Shown one piece after another: positions 6,530-15,905 of a stretch of 16,282 nt of DNA. Position 1 is the stretch's first letter. Each line of letters starts with the position of its first letter. The notes below the pieces were generated by a model. That model was not told the origin of the DNA and did no database searches. It saw nothing but the letters and a program-made list of their open reading frames with translations. Source of the stretch: Pseudomonadota bacterium (GTDB lineage Bacteria; Pseudomonadota; Alphaproteobacteria; UBA8366; JADFVY01); NCBI GenBank assembly GCA_030671915.1, contig DAOVHN010000007.1:1-16282 (forward strand). Direction: 5' to 3'. A program made the translations under genes and the position numbers.

Positions 6530-7675
6530 ATGACCGACATCATGGTATCTCCGCCTGACATCGGCGCCACGCCGAAAAACGGTGATCCGGACGGGGCGGC
6601 GGTCTTGAACGCCCTGCCAGACCCGGTACTCGTTATCGGCCCCGACAACAGTATTCTCTATGCCAATAACGCCGCCGAGCAATTGTTCCGCTATAGCCGA
6701 AGCTATATGCGCGAACGCGTCCTGTCGGACCTCATACCCCATGACAGCCCCGTCCTGCTACTTGTGGACCGCGTAAGGCGCGAAGAAAGCACTATGTCGC
6801 AGCATGGCGTGCGGCTGGAAACGCCGCGCATCGGCGAACATTTGGTACGGGTCGACGGGGCGCCCATGGCCGATCGTTCCGGTTCGGTCGTGCTGACGAT
6901 CAAGGAACAGTCGGTCGCGGGCAAGATCGACCGTTCCCTGACCCACCGCGATTCCGCACGCTCCATCTCGGCCATGGCGGCCCTGCTGGCCCATGAAATC
7001 AAGAACCCGCTTTCCGGGGTGCGTGGGGCGGCGCAGTTGCTTGAGCAGTCGGTTTCCGGCGACGACGCGCAATTGACCCGGCTGATCGTCGAGGAGACCG
7101 ACCGGGTCGTATCCCTGATTGACCGGATGGAGGCCTTTACCGGGGATACCGAATTCGACGATCGGGGCCCGGTGAACATTCACGAAGTACTGGAGCGCGT
7201 TCTGACGTTGGCCAAGACCGGATTCGCCAGCCATGTTCGCTTTATCGAAGCTTACGACCCGTCGTTACCGCCGGTTCATGGCAACAAGGACCGACTCATT
7301 CAGATATTTCTCAATCTTGTAAAGAATGCCGCCGAGGCGGTACTGGAAGAGGGTGGCGAGATTACCGTCGCGACCGCCTACCAGCATGGTGTTCGCCTCC
7401 AGGCGCCGGGCGGCGACATGCCCATGCAATTGCCGCTTGTCGTCACCATCCAGGACAACGGACCCGGCATACCCGACGATCTGCGCCGCCATATCTTCGA
7501 TCCCTTTGTAACCACGAAACAGGGCGGAACCGGACTGGGGCTGCCGCTGGTGGCCAAGCTGATCGGCGACCATGGCGGCGTCATAGATCTGGACAGCCGA
7601 CCGGGGCGCACGGTCTTCCGCATCATGCTGCCGATCACGCGCGACGAAGGCGAGGAAGAAAAGAACAATGAATGA
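6530..7675 (+). CDS. ntrB: Nitrogen regulation sensor histidine kinase NtrB
   Basis: Cytosolic histidine kinase/phosphatase that controls NtrC according to nitrogen status, normally through GlnB/GlnK. At 381 aa it has no membrane segment. An N-terminal PAS domain (about 24-125) is followed by the dimerisation/H-box [13 protein letters not shown] with phospho-acceptor His155. The ATPase domain has the N box NLVKNAAEA (262-270), the G1 box DNGPGIP (309-315), the F box FDPFVTTK and the G2 box GTGLGL (333-338). The start at 6530 is supported by a GAGG five bases upstream. Its end overlaps ntrC by 8 bp, so the two are translationally coupled. An NtrC-like site upstream suggests autoregulation. Confidence 0.96.
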   Translation: MTDIMVSPPDIGATPKNGDPDGAAVLNALPDPVLVIGPDNSILYANNAAEQLFRYSRSYMRERVLSDLIPHDSPVLLLVDRVRREESTMSQHGVRLETPRIGEHLVRVDGAPMADRSGSVVLTIKEQSVAGKIDRSLTHRDSARSISAMAALLAHEIKNPLSGVRGAAQLLEQSVSGDDAQLTRLIVEETDRVVSLIDRMEAFTGDTEFDDRGPVNIHEVLERVLTLAKTGFASHVRFIEAYDPSLPPVHGNKDRLIQIFLNLVKNAAEAVLEEGGEITVATAYQHGVRLQAPGGDMPMQLPLVVTIQDNGPGIPDDLRRHIFDPFVTTKQGGTGLGLPLVAKLIGDHGGVIDLDSRPGRTVFRIMLPITRDEGEEEKNNE

Positions 7676-9137
7676 GGCGACCATCCTTATCGCCGACGAC
7701 GACCGCGCCATCCGGACGGTGCTTACCCAGGCTTTCGGCCGGCTGGGCTATAGAGTACGCGCGTCAAGTAATGCGGCGACCCTGTGGCGTTGGATTTCCG
7801 ACGGGGAAGGCGATGTGGTCATCACCGATGTGGTGATGCCCGACGAGAACGGGCTGGACCTGGTGCCCCGCATCCGCAAGCTGAGGCCGGAACTTCGCGT
7901 CATCGTGATGAGCGCCCAGAATACCCTGCTGACCGCCGTTAAGGCGACTGAACGAGGCGCCTTCGAGTATATCCCGAAACCATTTGATCTCAAGGAGTTG
8001 ATCGGGATAGTTCAAAGGGCGCTTACGAAACCGGCGCCGCGGGAACAGTCGGGCAACGAGGCCCTGGCCGGCGCCGGGAACGACGAAAGGCTGCCGCTGA
8101 TCGGGCGCTCCCAGGCGATGCAGGAAATTTACCGGGTTCTGGCGCGCCTGATGGCGACCGACCTGACGGTGCTGATAAGCGGCGAGTCGGGGACCGGCAA
8201 GGAACTGATAGCGCGCGCCCTGCATGATTACGGCAAGCGCCGCAACGGTCCGTTTGTCGCGATCAATATGGCGGCGATTCCTCGCGAACTGATCGAGAGC
8301 GAGCTGTTCGGGCATGAGAAGGGCGCCTTTACAGGGGCCACTGCCCGCGCGCCGGGCCGTTTCGAGCAGGCCGATGGCGGCACCCTGTTCCTGGACGAAA
8401 TCGGCGACATGCCGCTGGAAGCGCAAACCAGGCTTCTGCGGGTGCTGCAGGAAGGCGAATTTACCTCTGTTGGTGGACGCAGCGCGATTCGCGCCAATGT
8501 GCGCATCGTCGCTGCGACCCACCGGGATTTGCGCCAGTTGGTTTCGCATGGCCTGTTTCGCGAGGATCTGTATTTCCGGCTGAATGTTGTGCCGATTCGC
8601 ATTCCGCCCCTGCGCGAGCGCACCGAGGACATTCCCGAGTTGGTCCATCATTTCCAGGAAGATCTGGCCGCCGAAGGTCTGCCCGCGAAAAATCTGGACT
8701 CGGCGGCGATGAAGCGCCTGCAGTCATATAAATGGCCGGGTAATGTGCGGGAACTTGAGAATCTTGTGCGCCGGCTGGCGGCGCTGTATTCGCACGAGAC
8801 GATCGGTATCGAGGTGGTCGAGGCCGAATTGGTGGAGGATCTACCGGCAGCGGTGGTCCAGTCCGACGGCGAGGCCAGCTACGATGGACTGGCTGGCCTG
8901 GTGGAACGCCATCTGCGCAATTATTTCGATGCTCATCGCAATGATTTGCCGGCCGTCGGTTTGTACAACCGGGTCCTGCGCGAGGTAGAGCGTCCACTGA
9001 TAGAACTTACGCTGACGGCCACCAGCGGCAATCAGATCAAGGCGGCGCAGTTACTGGGGCTGAATCGCAACACTTTAAGAAAAAAAATCCGCGAGTTGGA
9101 CATCCAAGTGATACGGGGCGTAAAATACAGCCGGTGA
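7668..9137 (+). CDS. ntrC: Nitrogen regulation response regulator NtrC
   Basis: Sigma-54-dependent activator of nitrogen-assimilation genes, 489 aa, phosphorylated by NtrB. The receiver domain (1-120) has the acidic pocket ADDD (9-12), phospho-acceptor Asp54 and Lys104. The AAA+ domain (about 143-380) has Walker A GESGTGKE (172-179), the sigma-54-contacting GAFTGA loop (219-224) and Walker B LFLDEI (240-245), plus [11 protein letters not shown] and [11 protein letters not shown] with the arginine finger region. The C-terminal Fis-type HTH is [20 protein letters not shown] (from residue 454). All elements for sigma-54 activation are intact. It overlaps ntrB by 8 bp and is followed by ntrY after 16 bp. 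Confidence 0.97.
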   Translation: MNEATILIADDDRAIRTVLTQAFGRLGYRVRASSNAATLWRWISDGEGDVVITDVVMPDENGLDLVPRIRKLRPELRVIVMSAQNTLLTAVKATERGAFEYIPKPFDLKELIGIVQRALTKPAPREQSGNEALAGAGNDERLPLIGRSQAMQEIYRVLARLMATDLTVLISGESGTGKELIARALHDYGKRRNGPFVAINMAAIPRELIESELFGHEKGAFTGATARAPGRFEQADGGTLFLDEIGDMPLEAQTRLLRVLQEGEFTSVGGRSAIRANVRIVAATHRDLRQLVSHGLFREDLYFRLNVVPIRIPPLRERTEDIPELVHHFQEDLAAEGLPAKNLDSAAMKRLQSYKWPGNVRELENLVRRLAALYSHETIGIEVVEAELVEDLPAAVVQSDGEASYDGLAGLVERHLRNYFDAHRNDLPAVGLYNRVLREVERPLIELTLTATSGNQIKAAQLLGLNRNTLRKKIRELDIQVIRGVKYSR

Positions 9138-9153
9138 AACGGATGTACACGAG

Positions 9154-11415
9154 ATGAGCGAAAAGGATCCCGTCGGAGAGCGTGGTCAGTGGCTGCCCCA
9201 GTTGGGGCAGCTGTACAAGCGGCTGCGGCTGGGACGGATTTTCGGAGTTGGGCTGCCTGTGCTTGCCGTCGCGTCCGGCGCCGCCACCTATTTCGCCCTG
9301 ACCGACGCCGGCCCGCTGGGCGCCAACCAGCGAAACCTTAATTTGCTGCTCTATACCGACTTGGTGCTGCTACTTGCGCTGGCCTTTGTCGTCGTCCGTC
9401 GTATCGTCAAGCTGGGCCTGGCGCGGCGCAGGGGGTCGGCGGGTTCGAGGCTGCACATCCGTCTCAGCGTATTGTTCGGGCTGATGGCGATCACGCCGAC
9501 CGTACTGGTGCTGTTGTTTTCTATTCTGTTTTTCGTAAATGGCATGCAGTCCTGGTTTGGCGACCGGATAATCAATCTGGTCGAAACGGCGAAGGCGGTG
9601 GCGGACGGATATCTTGCCGAGCATCAGGAAAATATCAGGGTCGATGCACTACGCATGGCGCGCGACCTGAACCGGGACGGGCCATTGCTCGAGAGCAATG
9701 CGCGGCTGTTGCATCAGGCCGTCAATCTGCAGGCGCAGCTGCGCGGTCTTAGCGAGGCCATCGTGTTCGACGGAACGGGCAGGGTCATGGCGCGGTCCGG
9801 TTTTACACTGGCGATTGAAAACGAGCCGATCGACAAGACGCGTCTGGAGTCGGCGCGCGGCGGCGAAGTGCCGATTTTCCAGAACGAAACCGGTGACCGG
9901 GTGCGTGCACTGATGCGGCTTGACAGCTTCCTGGACGCTTATCTGTTTGTCGGGCGGTTTGTGGACCCGACGGTTCTGAGCTACACCCAGCGCACCGGCG
10001 AGGCGGTCGACGAGTTCCAGACTCTCAAGGATTCCAGCCAGGAGATCATCATTTTCGTCACGCTGATGTTCCTGCTGGTAGCGTTGCTGATGATGACGGC
10101 CGCGGTCTGGCTGGGCTTGAACGTGGCGACCGATCTGTCGCGCCCCATCGGCGAGCTGATCGGCGCCGTTGAAAAGGTTCGCGAGGGCGATCTGACCGCG
10201 CGCGTTCGAGAACTCCCTCACGACGACGAGATCGGCATACTCAGCCGCGCCTTTAACCGGATGACAGACCAGTTGTCGGATCAACGAAGGGAACTGGTGC
10301 AGACCAACCGGCAGCTGGATGAGCGCCGCCAGTTCACGGAGACTGTGCTGGCCGGTGTATCGGCGGGCGTTATCGGCCTTGACCGCAAGGGCAATATCAA
10401 TCTGCCAAACCTTTCCGCGGCACGCCTGCTGGGGCTGGACGTGGAAGATCTGGTCGGAAAACCTCTCAACGATGTGGTGCCGGAAATTGGCGCGCTGCTG
10501 GGCGAGGCACGAAAGCGGCGCTTCGAACCGATCGAGGCGCAGGTCAAGATTACCCGTAACGGCGAAGTGCGCACGTTGTTGGTCGCGGTCGCCGTGGAGC
10601 AGATCAAAGGCAAGACCATCGGCTATGTGGTCACGTTCGACGATGTGTCGGCGCTGCTGGAAGCGCAGTGGAAGGGCGCTTGGGCTGACGTGGCGAGGCG
10701 CATCGCGCATGAAATCCGCAATCCCCTGACGCCGATCCAGCTGTCGGCCGAAAGACTGAAACGGAAATATCTGAGTGAGATTACGAGCGACAAGGAAACC
10801 TTCGTCGTTTGTACCGACACGATCGTTCGGCAGGTCGATGATATCGGCCGAATGATTGAGGAATTCTCCAATTTTGCGCGCATGCCGGCGCCGGTCCTGC
10901 GGCTGGAGAACTTGAACGAGTTGTGTCGGCAGGTCATATTCCTGCAGCGCAACGGGCATCCGGAAATCGACTTCATCGCGGTCATGCCCGAAGATCCCGT
11001 CTATGCCACCTGCGACGGTCGGCAGATGGGCCAAGTGGTCACCAACCTGGTTCAGAACGCCGCCGAGTCGATGGATCGGCGCGAAAGGGGGAAAGATGGT
11101 CCCAGGGTCATTTTGCGACTCCAGGAAGAAAATGGCCGCGCCGTAATCGAAGTAGAGGACAATGGCCCCGGACTGCCGGTCGAAGGACGCGACAAGCTGA
11201 TCGAGCCCTATGTGACGACCCGCAAGAAGGGCACGGGGTTGGGGCTTGCGATCGTCAGAAAAATTCTGGAGGATCATGGCGGAAGCCTCATCCTCGGCGA
11301 TTCAGAGGGCGGCGGCGCGTTGATCCGCGCGGAGTTTGCCCGAGATGCGGGACCGGCCGGAAAACGGCGGCGTAAACAAACTGCGAAAGAGGAGCCGGCG
11401 ACTCATGGCTCATGA
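9154..11415 (+). CDS. ntrY: Membrane sensor histidine kinase NtrY
   Basis: Inner-membrane kinase of the NtrYX system, implicated in relatives in nitrogen, redox and envelope control. Length is 753 aa. The N-terminus has three membrane helices (about 31-50, 65-85, 106-129), then an extracytoplasmic sensor region to about 297, and a fourth helix (298-321). A HAMP domain follows (about 322-376, with RPIGELIGAVEKVREGD), then a PAS domain (about 390-500). The H box is RRIAHEIRNPLTP with His519. The ATPase domain has the N box NLVQNAAES (631-639), G1 DNGPGLP (669-675) and G2 GTGLGL (693-698). The C-terminal tail is strongly basic (GKRRRKQ). It lies 16 bp after ntrC, and its end overlaps ntrX by 11 bp. 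Confidence 0.96.
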   Translation: MSEKDPVGERGQWLPQLGQLYKRLRLGRIFGVGLPVLAVASGAATYFALTDAGPLGANQRNLNLLLYTDLVLLLALAFVVVRRIVKLGLARRRGSAGSRLHIRLSVLFGLMAITPTVLVLLFSILFFVNGMQSWFGDRIINLVETAKAVADGYLAEHQENIRVDALRMARDLNRDGPLLESNARLLHQAVNLQAQLRGLSEAIVFDGTGRVMARSGFTLAIENEPIDKTRLESARGGEVPIFQNETGDRVRALMRLDSFLDAYLFVGRFVDPTVLSYTQRTGEAVDEFQTLKDSSQEIIIFVTLMFLLVALLMMTAAVWLGLNVATDLSRPIGELIGAVEKVREGDLTARVRELPHDDEIGILSRAFNRMTDQLSDQRRELVQTNRQLDERRQFTETVLAGVSAGVIGLDRKGNINLPNLSAARLLGLDVEDLVGKPLNDVVPEIGALLGEARKRRFEPIEAQVKITRNGEVRTLLVAVAVEQIKGKTIGYVVTFDDVSALLEAQWKGAWADVARRIAHEIRNPLTPIQLSAERLKRKYLSEITSDKETFVVCTDTIVRQVDDIGRMIEEFSNFARMPAPVLRLENLNELCRQVIFLQRNGHPEIDFIAVMPEDPVYATCDGRQMGQVVTNLVQNAAESMDRRERGKDGPRVILRLQEENGRAVIEVEDNGPGLPVEGRDKLIEPYVTTRKKGTGLGLAIVRKILEDHGGSLILGDSEGGGALIRAEFARDAGPAGKRRRKQTAKEEPATHGS

Positions 11416-12802
11416 CATTCTGATTGTCGATGACGAGGAAGACATCCGAACCCAGATCGCCGGTATTCTGGAGGATTGCGGCTACCGGACCCGGCAGGCG
11501 TCGAACAGCACGGAGACGATGGACGCGATGGCGGGCCGGCAACCCGCCCTGGTGATCCTGGATGTATGGCTGGGCGACAGCGAGATGGACGGGCTGGAAA
11601 CCCTGGAACTCATCCGCCGGGACTATCCCGAGCAACAGGTGGTGATGATTAGCGGCCATGCGACCTTCGACATGGCCGTATCGGCGACCAAGATGGGCGC
11701 ATACGACTTCATAACCAAACCGTTTAAGACCGATGTCCTTCTGCATAATGTGGAACGGGCGCTCAGGGAACTGCATCTCCAGGAAGAAGTCAGGGAGCTG
11801 AAAAAGCGGATTGGGCCGCAGAGCGACGATATCGTCGGCACTTCCCAGTTCATGGTCCATTTGCGCCGAACGGTGGACCAACTGTCGGCAACCGACAGTC
11901 GGGTTCTGGTCAGCGGACCACCCGGGTCCGGCAAGAGTCTTGTGGCGCGGGCCATCCATCTGGGGTCGAAGCGGCCGAAGAGGCGACTGGTTACGCTAAA
12001 TTGCGCAACGCTGGACTCCGAGGGCGGAGATGGCATCCTGTTTGGACTTGAACCGGCGAGGGGAAAACCACGCTGCGTCAGTGTTTTCGAAAAGGCCCAT
12101 GGTGGAACGCTGGTGCTTGACGAGATCGCCAGCCTGTCACCGGAGGCCCAGGGCAAGATCGTCGGAATTTTACAGGGCAATTCGTTCCGGCGGGTCGGCG
12201 GCACCAAGCTGATCGAGGTCGATGTAAGGGTGATAGCGACAACCCGGCTGGACCTAAAGGCCGAAGTTGAAGCCGGCAATTTCGACCAGGAACTTTTTCA
12301 CCGGGTGAATGTTGTGCCGGTAGAGGTGCCGCCGCTGTATACGCACCGCAAGGACATACCGTCATTGACCCGCTATCTGATGGCGCGCATAGCTAACAAC
12401 AAGGGCCAACCGGCGCGCGTCATGTCGCCGGAAGCGCTCGCCACGCTGGGGGCCTATAACTGGCCGGGCAACGTGTCTGAACTTTGCAATGTTATCGAAC
12501 GCCTTTTGTTAACCGCGTCCGCCGACCCCAGCAGGCCTATCGATTCGCATTCGGTCGCGACCGCGCTTGGCGGCGACCGCACCGCCGCGAGGCTGGAAAC
12601 CGAGTCGGAAATTATGAACCAGTCACTCAGGGAAGCCAGGGAAGCGTTCGAAAAGGAATATCTGCTATTCCATGTCAGGCGTTTCGGCGGCAATATCAGC
12701 CGCACCGCCGAATTCATCGGCATGGACAGAGCCGCCCTGCATCGCAAGCTGAAAATGCTCGGCGTCGATTTAACCGACAAAGCCCAACGGATGGGTGTCT
12801 AA
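11405..12802 (+). CDS. ntrX: Response regulator NtrX (NtrC family, no GAFTGA loop)
   Basis: Partner regulator of NtrY, 465 aa. The ATG at 11405 is chosen because the receiver fold starts at once (AHDILIVDDEED); a longer frame to 11336 lies wholly within ntrY. The receiver has Asp9/Asp10/Glu11, phospho-acceptor Asp53, Ser83 and Lys105. The AAA+ domain has Walker A GPPGSGKS (171-178) and Walker B LVLDE (236-240). Where NtrC has GAFTGA, this protein reads LFGLEPARGKPRCVSVFEKA (212-231), so the sigma-54-contacting loop is missing. Direct sigma-54 activation is therefore unlikely, and it may act on other promoters as a repressor or sigma-70 regulator. The C-terminal Fis-type HTH is GGNISRTAEFIGMDRAALHRK (from about 428). 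It overlaps ntrY by 11 bp. Its TAA stop lies at the outer edge of the inverted-repeat element that follows. Confidence 0.95.
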   Translation: MAHDILIVDDEEDIRTQIAGILEDCGYRTRQASNSTETMDAMAGRQPALVILDVWLGDSEMDGLETLELIRRDYPEQQVVMISGHATFDMAVSATKMGAYDFITKPFKTDVLLHNVERALRELHLQEEVRELKKRIGPQSDDIVGTSQFMVHLRRTVDQLSATDSRVLVSGPPGSGKSLVARAIHLGSKRPKRRLVTLNCATLDSEGGDGILFGLEPARGKPRCVSVFEKAHGGTLVLDEIASLSPEAQGKIVGILQGNSFRRVGGTKLIEVDVRVIATTRLDLKAEVEAGNFDQELFHRVNVVPVEVPPLYTHRKDIPSLTRYLMARIANNKGQPARVMSPEALATLGAYNWPGNVSELCNVIERLLLTASADPSRPIDSHSVATALGGDRTAARLETESEIMNQSLREAREAFEKEYLLFHVRRFGGNISRTAEFIGMDRAALHRKLKMLGVDLTDKAQRMGV

Positions 12803-12961
12803 GAGCCTAGCCCGGAATATGTTGTTGTTTTCATAGACGTTTGGCTGCCGACTACCGCGTTGCGTCCCTTGGCCGACGCGCCGCATCGCCCCGCGGGCCG
12901 CGCCTTGCATTCGACTCGGCAGACGCCTATGAAAACAGCAACATATTTAGGACTAGGCTCT
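12802..12961. repeat. 160-bp inverted-repeat element between ntrX and trkA (MITE-like or large hairpin)
   Basis: The left arm 12802-12840 and the reverse complement of the right arm 12923-12961 match at 34 of 39 positions. The arms begin AGAGCCTAG and contain AATATGTTG.TGTTTTCATAG. After a 4-base offset, CTGCCGA (12845-12851) pairs with TCGGCAG (12916-12922). The inner 82 bp are very GC-rich and contain further short dyads (for example CCGCGG at 12891), with no open frame of note. The dinucleotide TA occurs on both outer sides (12800-12801 and 12961-12962), compatible with a TA target duplication of the IS630/Tc1 type, but two bases can match by chance. Transcribed, it would fold into a long hairpin that could end ntrX transcription or process the mRNA. 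It encodes no transposase, so if mobile it is non-autonomous. Confidence 0.8.
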
Positions 12962-12974
12962 AGGGACATTCGTC

Positions 12975-12980
12975 AGGAAG
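12975..12980 (+). promoter_or_regulatory. Ribosome binding site of trkA
   Basis: AGGAAG, eight bases before the trkA ATG, a good Shine-Dalgarno match that fixes the start at 12989. It lies only 13 bp outside the inverted-repeat element, so a hairpin formed there would stand directly upstream of the initiation site. Confidence 0.7.
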
Positions 12981-12988
12981 CGCGTTGA

Positions 12989-14365
12989 ATGACAGTCATT
13001 GTCTGCGGGGCCGGGCAGGTTGGGTTCAACATCGCCCGTTACCTGGCGATCGAAAACAACGATGTTACGGTCATAGACCAGGCCGCCGATCTTATCGGCA
13101 AGGTCAACGATCTGCTCGACGTGCAGGCGTTCGTCGGCCACGCGTCGCATCCCGATGTGCTGGAACAGGCCGGCGCCGCAGATGCGGACATGCTGATCGC
13201 GGTGACCTATGCCGACGAGGTCAATATGGTCGCCTGCCAGATCGCCCATTCGCTGTTCAACGTGCCGACCAAAATCGCCCGCGTGCGTCAGCAAAGCTAT
13301 CTGAATCCGATGTGGGCGGATCTGTTCAGCCGCGATCATCTGCCGATAGATGTCATCATTTCGCCCGAACTGGAGGTCGCGAGGGCCATCGGCCGCCGGA
13401 TGAGCATTTCCGGCGCCTTCGATATGATACCGCTGGCCGGCGGAAAGGTGAGTGTTATCGGCGTGCGCTGCACGGAGAAATGCCCCATCGTCTATACCCC
13501 GTTACGGCAGCTTACCTCGTTGTTTCCGGATCTCAATATCGTCATTGTCGGCATCGTGCGAGATGGCGAACCTACGGTACCGACTTCCAACGACCAGATG
13601 CTGCCCGGCGATGAGGTTTATTTCGCGGTCGATGCAACCCATGTCCCGCGCGCCATGGCGGCCTTCGGCCATGATGAGAAATCGGCCCGGCGGGTGGTCA
13701 TCATCGGTGGCGGCAATATCGGGCTCAACCTCGCGCGCGAACTGATGGAGGGCCGGAGGGGTATATCCGCCAAAATTATCGAACGCGACCGCGAACGGGC
13801 GCGCAAAGTGGCCCAGGCCCTGCCCGGCGCGACGATCATCCTGGGCGACGCGCTTGAGGCAGATATCTTGGAGGAAGCCAACGTATCGAACGCGGAAACG
13901 GTTGTGGCGGTTTCCAATGACGACGAGACCAATATCCTGGCTTCGCTGCTGGCCAAGCGTTGCGGCGCAGAGCGCGCCGTTACCTTGATCAACAAGCCGT
14001 CCTACGGGCCTCTGATCACCAACCTCGGCATCGATGTGGTGGTCAGCCCGCGCGCCATTACCGTATCGACGATCCTGCAGCATGTCCGGCGCGGACGTAT
14101 CCGTTCGGTCCATTCGCTGGGTGACGGTTTTGCCGAGATCATCGAGGCCGAAGCCTTGGAAACCACACCGTTTGTCGGTACTCCCTTGAAAGAAATCGAC
14201 ATGCCCGACGGCGTCATCCTGGGCGCGGTAGTGCGCGATGGCGAGGTCATCATACCGCGTGGCGCCACTGTCATCGAGGGTAATGATCGGGTCATCCTGC
14301 TGGCCACCGCGGACGCGGTGAAGCAGGTGGAAAAGATGTTCTCGGTCCGTCTCGAATTCTTCTGA
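12989..14365 (+). CDS. trkA: Trk potassium uptake system regulatory NAD-binding protein TrkA
   Basis: Cytosolic, membrane-associated gating subunit of the TrkH/TrkG potassium transporter, 458 aa, normal length. It is a tandem RCK protein. The first Rossmann fold has CGAGQVG (6-12) and the acidic Asp30 at the end of strand 2; the first TrkA-C domain follows to about 225. The second Rossmann fold has IGGGNIG (239-245), and the second TrkA-C domain fills the remainder, with EAEALETTPFVGTPLKEIDMPDGVILGAVVRDG. The transporter subunit TrkH is not in the window. trkA directly after ntrX is a known order in alphaproteobacteria. Here it is separated from ntrX by 186 bp that are nearly all inverted-repeat element. 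Confidence 0.96.
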   Translation: MTVIVCGAGQVGFNIARYLAIENNDVTVIDQAADLIGKVNDLLDVQAFVGHASHPDVLEQAGAADADMLIAVTYADEVNMVACQIAHSLFNVPTKIARVRQQSYLNPMWADLFSRDHLPIDVIISPELEVARAIGRRMSISGAFDMIPLAGGKVSVIGVRCTEKCPIVYTPLRQLTSLFPDLNIVIVGIVRDGEPTVPTSNDQMLPGDEVYFAVDATHVPRAMAAFGHDEKSARRVVIIGGGNIGLNLARELMEGRRGISAKIIERDRERARKVAQALPGATIILGDALEADILEEANVSNAETVVAVSNDDETNILASLLAKRCGAERAVTLINKPSYGPLITNLGIDVVVSPRAITVSTILQHVRRGRIRSVHSLGDGFAEIIEAEALETTPFVGTPLKEIDMPDGVILGAVVRDGEVIIPRGATVIEGNDRVILLATADAVKQVEKMFSVRLEFF

Positions 14366-14385
14366 TCTGGTGGAGAAAACCCGAA

Positions 14386-15249
14386 ATGCCACGATACGCC
14401 TATGTGAACGGCCGGTACCTGCCGCATGGCCAGGCGGCCGTCCATATCGAAGACCGGGGGTATCAGTTCGCCGATGGCGTCTACGAGGTTGTCCCCGTCG
14501 CCGGCGGGCGGGCGGTCGATGAAATTCCTCATCTAGACCGACTGGAACGATCGCTTGCCGAACTGCGTATTGCCATGCCGATATCGCGCAGGGCGCTTGA
14601 ACTGGTTAGCCGGGAGCTGTTGCGGCGCAACGACCTGAGAGACGGCTTGATCTATATACAGATTACCCGCGGCGTCGCCCCGCGCAATCACGCTTTCCCC
14701 GCGCATGCTCGGCCGGCGCTGGTTATGACGACAAAGCGGATGGGTTTCGCTGGGCAATCCAAATTCAAGGACGGCGTCGCGGTCATTACGGTGCCGGATT
14801 TGCGCTGGGCGCGTCGCGATATCAAAACGATCAATTTGCTGCCCAACTGCCTCGCCAAGCAGGCCGCCGCCGAGGCAGGCGCGTATGAAGCGCTTCAGGT
14901 AGATGACGAAGGCAACGTGACCGAGGGCACCAGTTCCAACGCCTGGATCGTGACCCGTGACGGCAAGCTGGTAACCCGGCATCTCAGTAACGACATCCTG
15001 CATGGCGTTACCCGGCGGACCATACTGGCGATCGCCACGGAGGAGGGCGTTGCCTTCGAGGAGCGTCCTTTCACGGTCGAGGAGGCCCTCGGAGCGCGTG
15101 AGGCTTTTGTTACCAGCGCCACCTCGTTCGTCACGCCCGTTGTGGAAATCGATGGCGGACGCGTCGGCGGAGGCAAGCCGGGGCCGCTGACCCGGCGGCT
15201 TCTTGCCTGGTACCGCGATTACGTGGCCGGGCTGAGGGACAGCGCATGA
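14386..15249 (+). CDS. dat: D-amino-acid transaminase (fold-type IV PLP enzyme)
   Basis: Class-IV aminotransferase of 287 aa that interconverts D-alanine/2-oxoglutarate and pyruvate/D-glutamate, feeding peptidoglycan precursors. The PLP-binding lysine is Lys147 in DIKTINLLPNCLAK, and Glu180 in VTEGTSSN contacts the cofactor nitrogen. Tyr33 (GVYEV) and the Arg100-x-His102 pair in TRGVAPRNHAFP match the carboxylate trap of D-amino-acid transaminases rather than branched-chain enzymes (IlvE), which is why I prefer dat. The ATG is preceded by GGTGGAG about ten bases upstream. It starts 20 bp after trkA and overlaps the HAD gene as ATGA. Confidence 0.92.
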   Translation: MPRYAYVNGRYLPHGQAAVHIEDRGYQFADGVYEVVPVAGGRAVDEIPHLDRLERSLAELRIAMPISRRALELVSRELLRRNDLRDGLIYIQITRGVAPRNHAFPAHARPALVMTTKRMGFAGQSKFKDGVAVITVPDLRWARRDIKTINLLPNCLAKQAAAEAGAYEALQVDDEGNVTEGTSSNAWIVTRDGKLVTRHLSNDILHGVTRRTILAIATEEGVAFEERPFTVEEALGAREAFVTSATSFVTPVVEIDGGRVGGGKPGPLTRRLLAWYRDYVAGLRDSA

Positions 15250-15905
15250 ACGCCTCGCCGGCGCGGCCGTCGGTAATCGTTTTCGATTGGGATAACACGC
15301 TTGTCGATACCTGGCCGACGATCCATGAGGCGCTGTCGGTCACCCTGCGAGCGATGGGTCACGAGCCCTGGACATTCGAGGAAACGACAACTCGCGTGCG
15401 CCATTCGCTGCGTGACTCCTTCCCCCGGCTGTTCGGTGACCGCTGGACCGAGGCCCGGGATATTTTCTATGACGCGTTCGAACGCAACCATATTGCGCGC
15501 CTGGCGCCCATCGAGGGCGCGGCCGAGATGCTGCGGGCCTTGGCGGCGACAGGCGTGGAAATGGCTGTTCTCAGCAACAAGACCGGCCGGTACCTCAGGG
15601 ACGAAGCGGACCACCTCGGTTGGACCGGGTACTTCGTGGCGCTGGTCGGGGCAGGCGACGCCGAACGGGACAAACCGGCCCACCAGGCGCTTGAACTGGC
15701 GCTGGGCTCTTCGGCCTGCAAACCAGGGCCGGACATCTGGATTGTCGGCGACGCCGGCATCGACATGGAAGCCGCGCATCGAACCGGCTGCGTGCCGGTC
15801 CTGCTGCATCGAGACGACCATGATTCGGCAGAATTCAGCGACTGGCCACCCGCGTTTGTTTTTAATAGTTGCAACAGCGTTACAGAACTCGTAGCAAGGT
15901 GGTAA
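15246..15905 (+). CDS. HAD-superfamily phosphatase (phosphoglycolate phosphatase-like)
   Basis: Cytosolic haloacid-dehalogenase-type hydrolase, 219 aa. All four motifs are visible: motif [10 protein letters not shown] with nucleophile Asp14 and general acid Asp16; motif II LSNKTG with Ser110; motif III Lys143 in RDKP; and motif IV GDAGIDM with Asp169 and Asp173. A helical cap domain lies between motifs I and II (about 22-90), as in subfamily IA, which includes Gph phosphoglycolate phosphatases. The exact substrate cannot be read from sequence. The start codon overlaps the dat stop (ATGA), so the two are translationally coupled and a link to the same metabolism is possible. The second residue of motif I is Trp, a common variant. 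Confidence 0.88.
   Translation: MNASPARPSVIVFDWDNTLVDTWPTIHEALSVTLRAMGHEPWTFEETTTRVRHSLRDSFPRLFGDRWTEARDIFYDAFERNHIARLAPIEGAAEMLRALAATGVEMAVLSNKTGRYLRDEADHLGWTGYFVALVGAGDAERDKPAHQALELALGSSACKPGPDIWIVGDAGIDMEAAHRTGCVPVLLHRDDHDSAEFSDWPPAFVFNSCNSVTELVARW

Noticed and set aside
6391..6530. Sigma-54 promoter in front of ntrB
   Set aside because: No TGGCAC-N5-TTGCA-like pair with correct spacing was found between ypjD and ntrB.
12841..12922. A small gene or tRNA in the core of the inverted-repeat element
   Set aside because: No plausible start with ribosome site, no long frame, and no cloverleaf or CCA end could be drawn.
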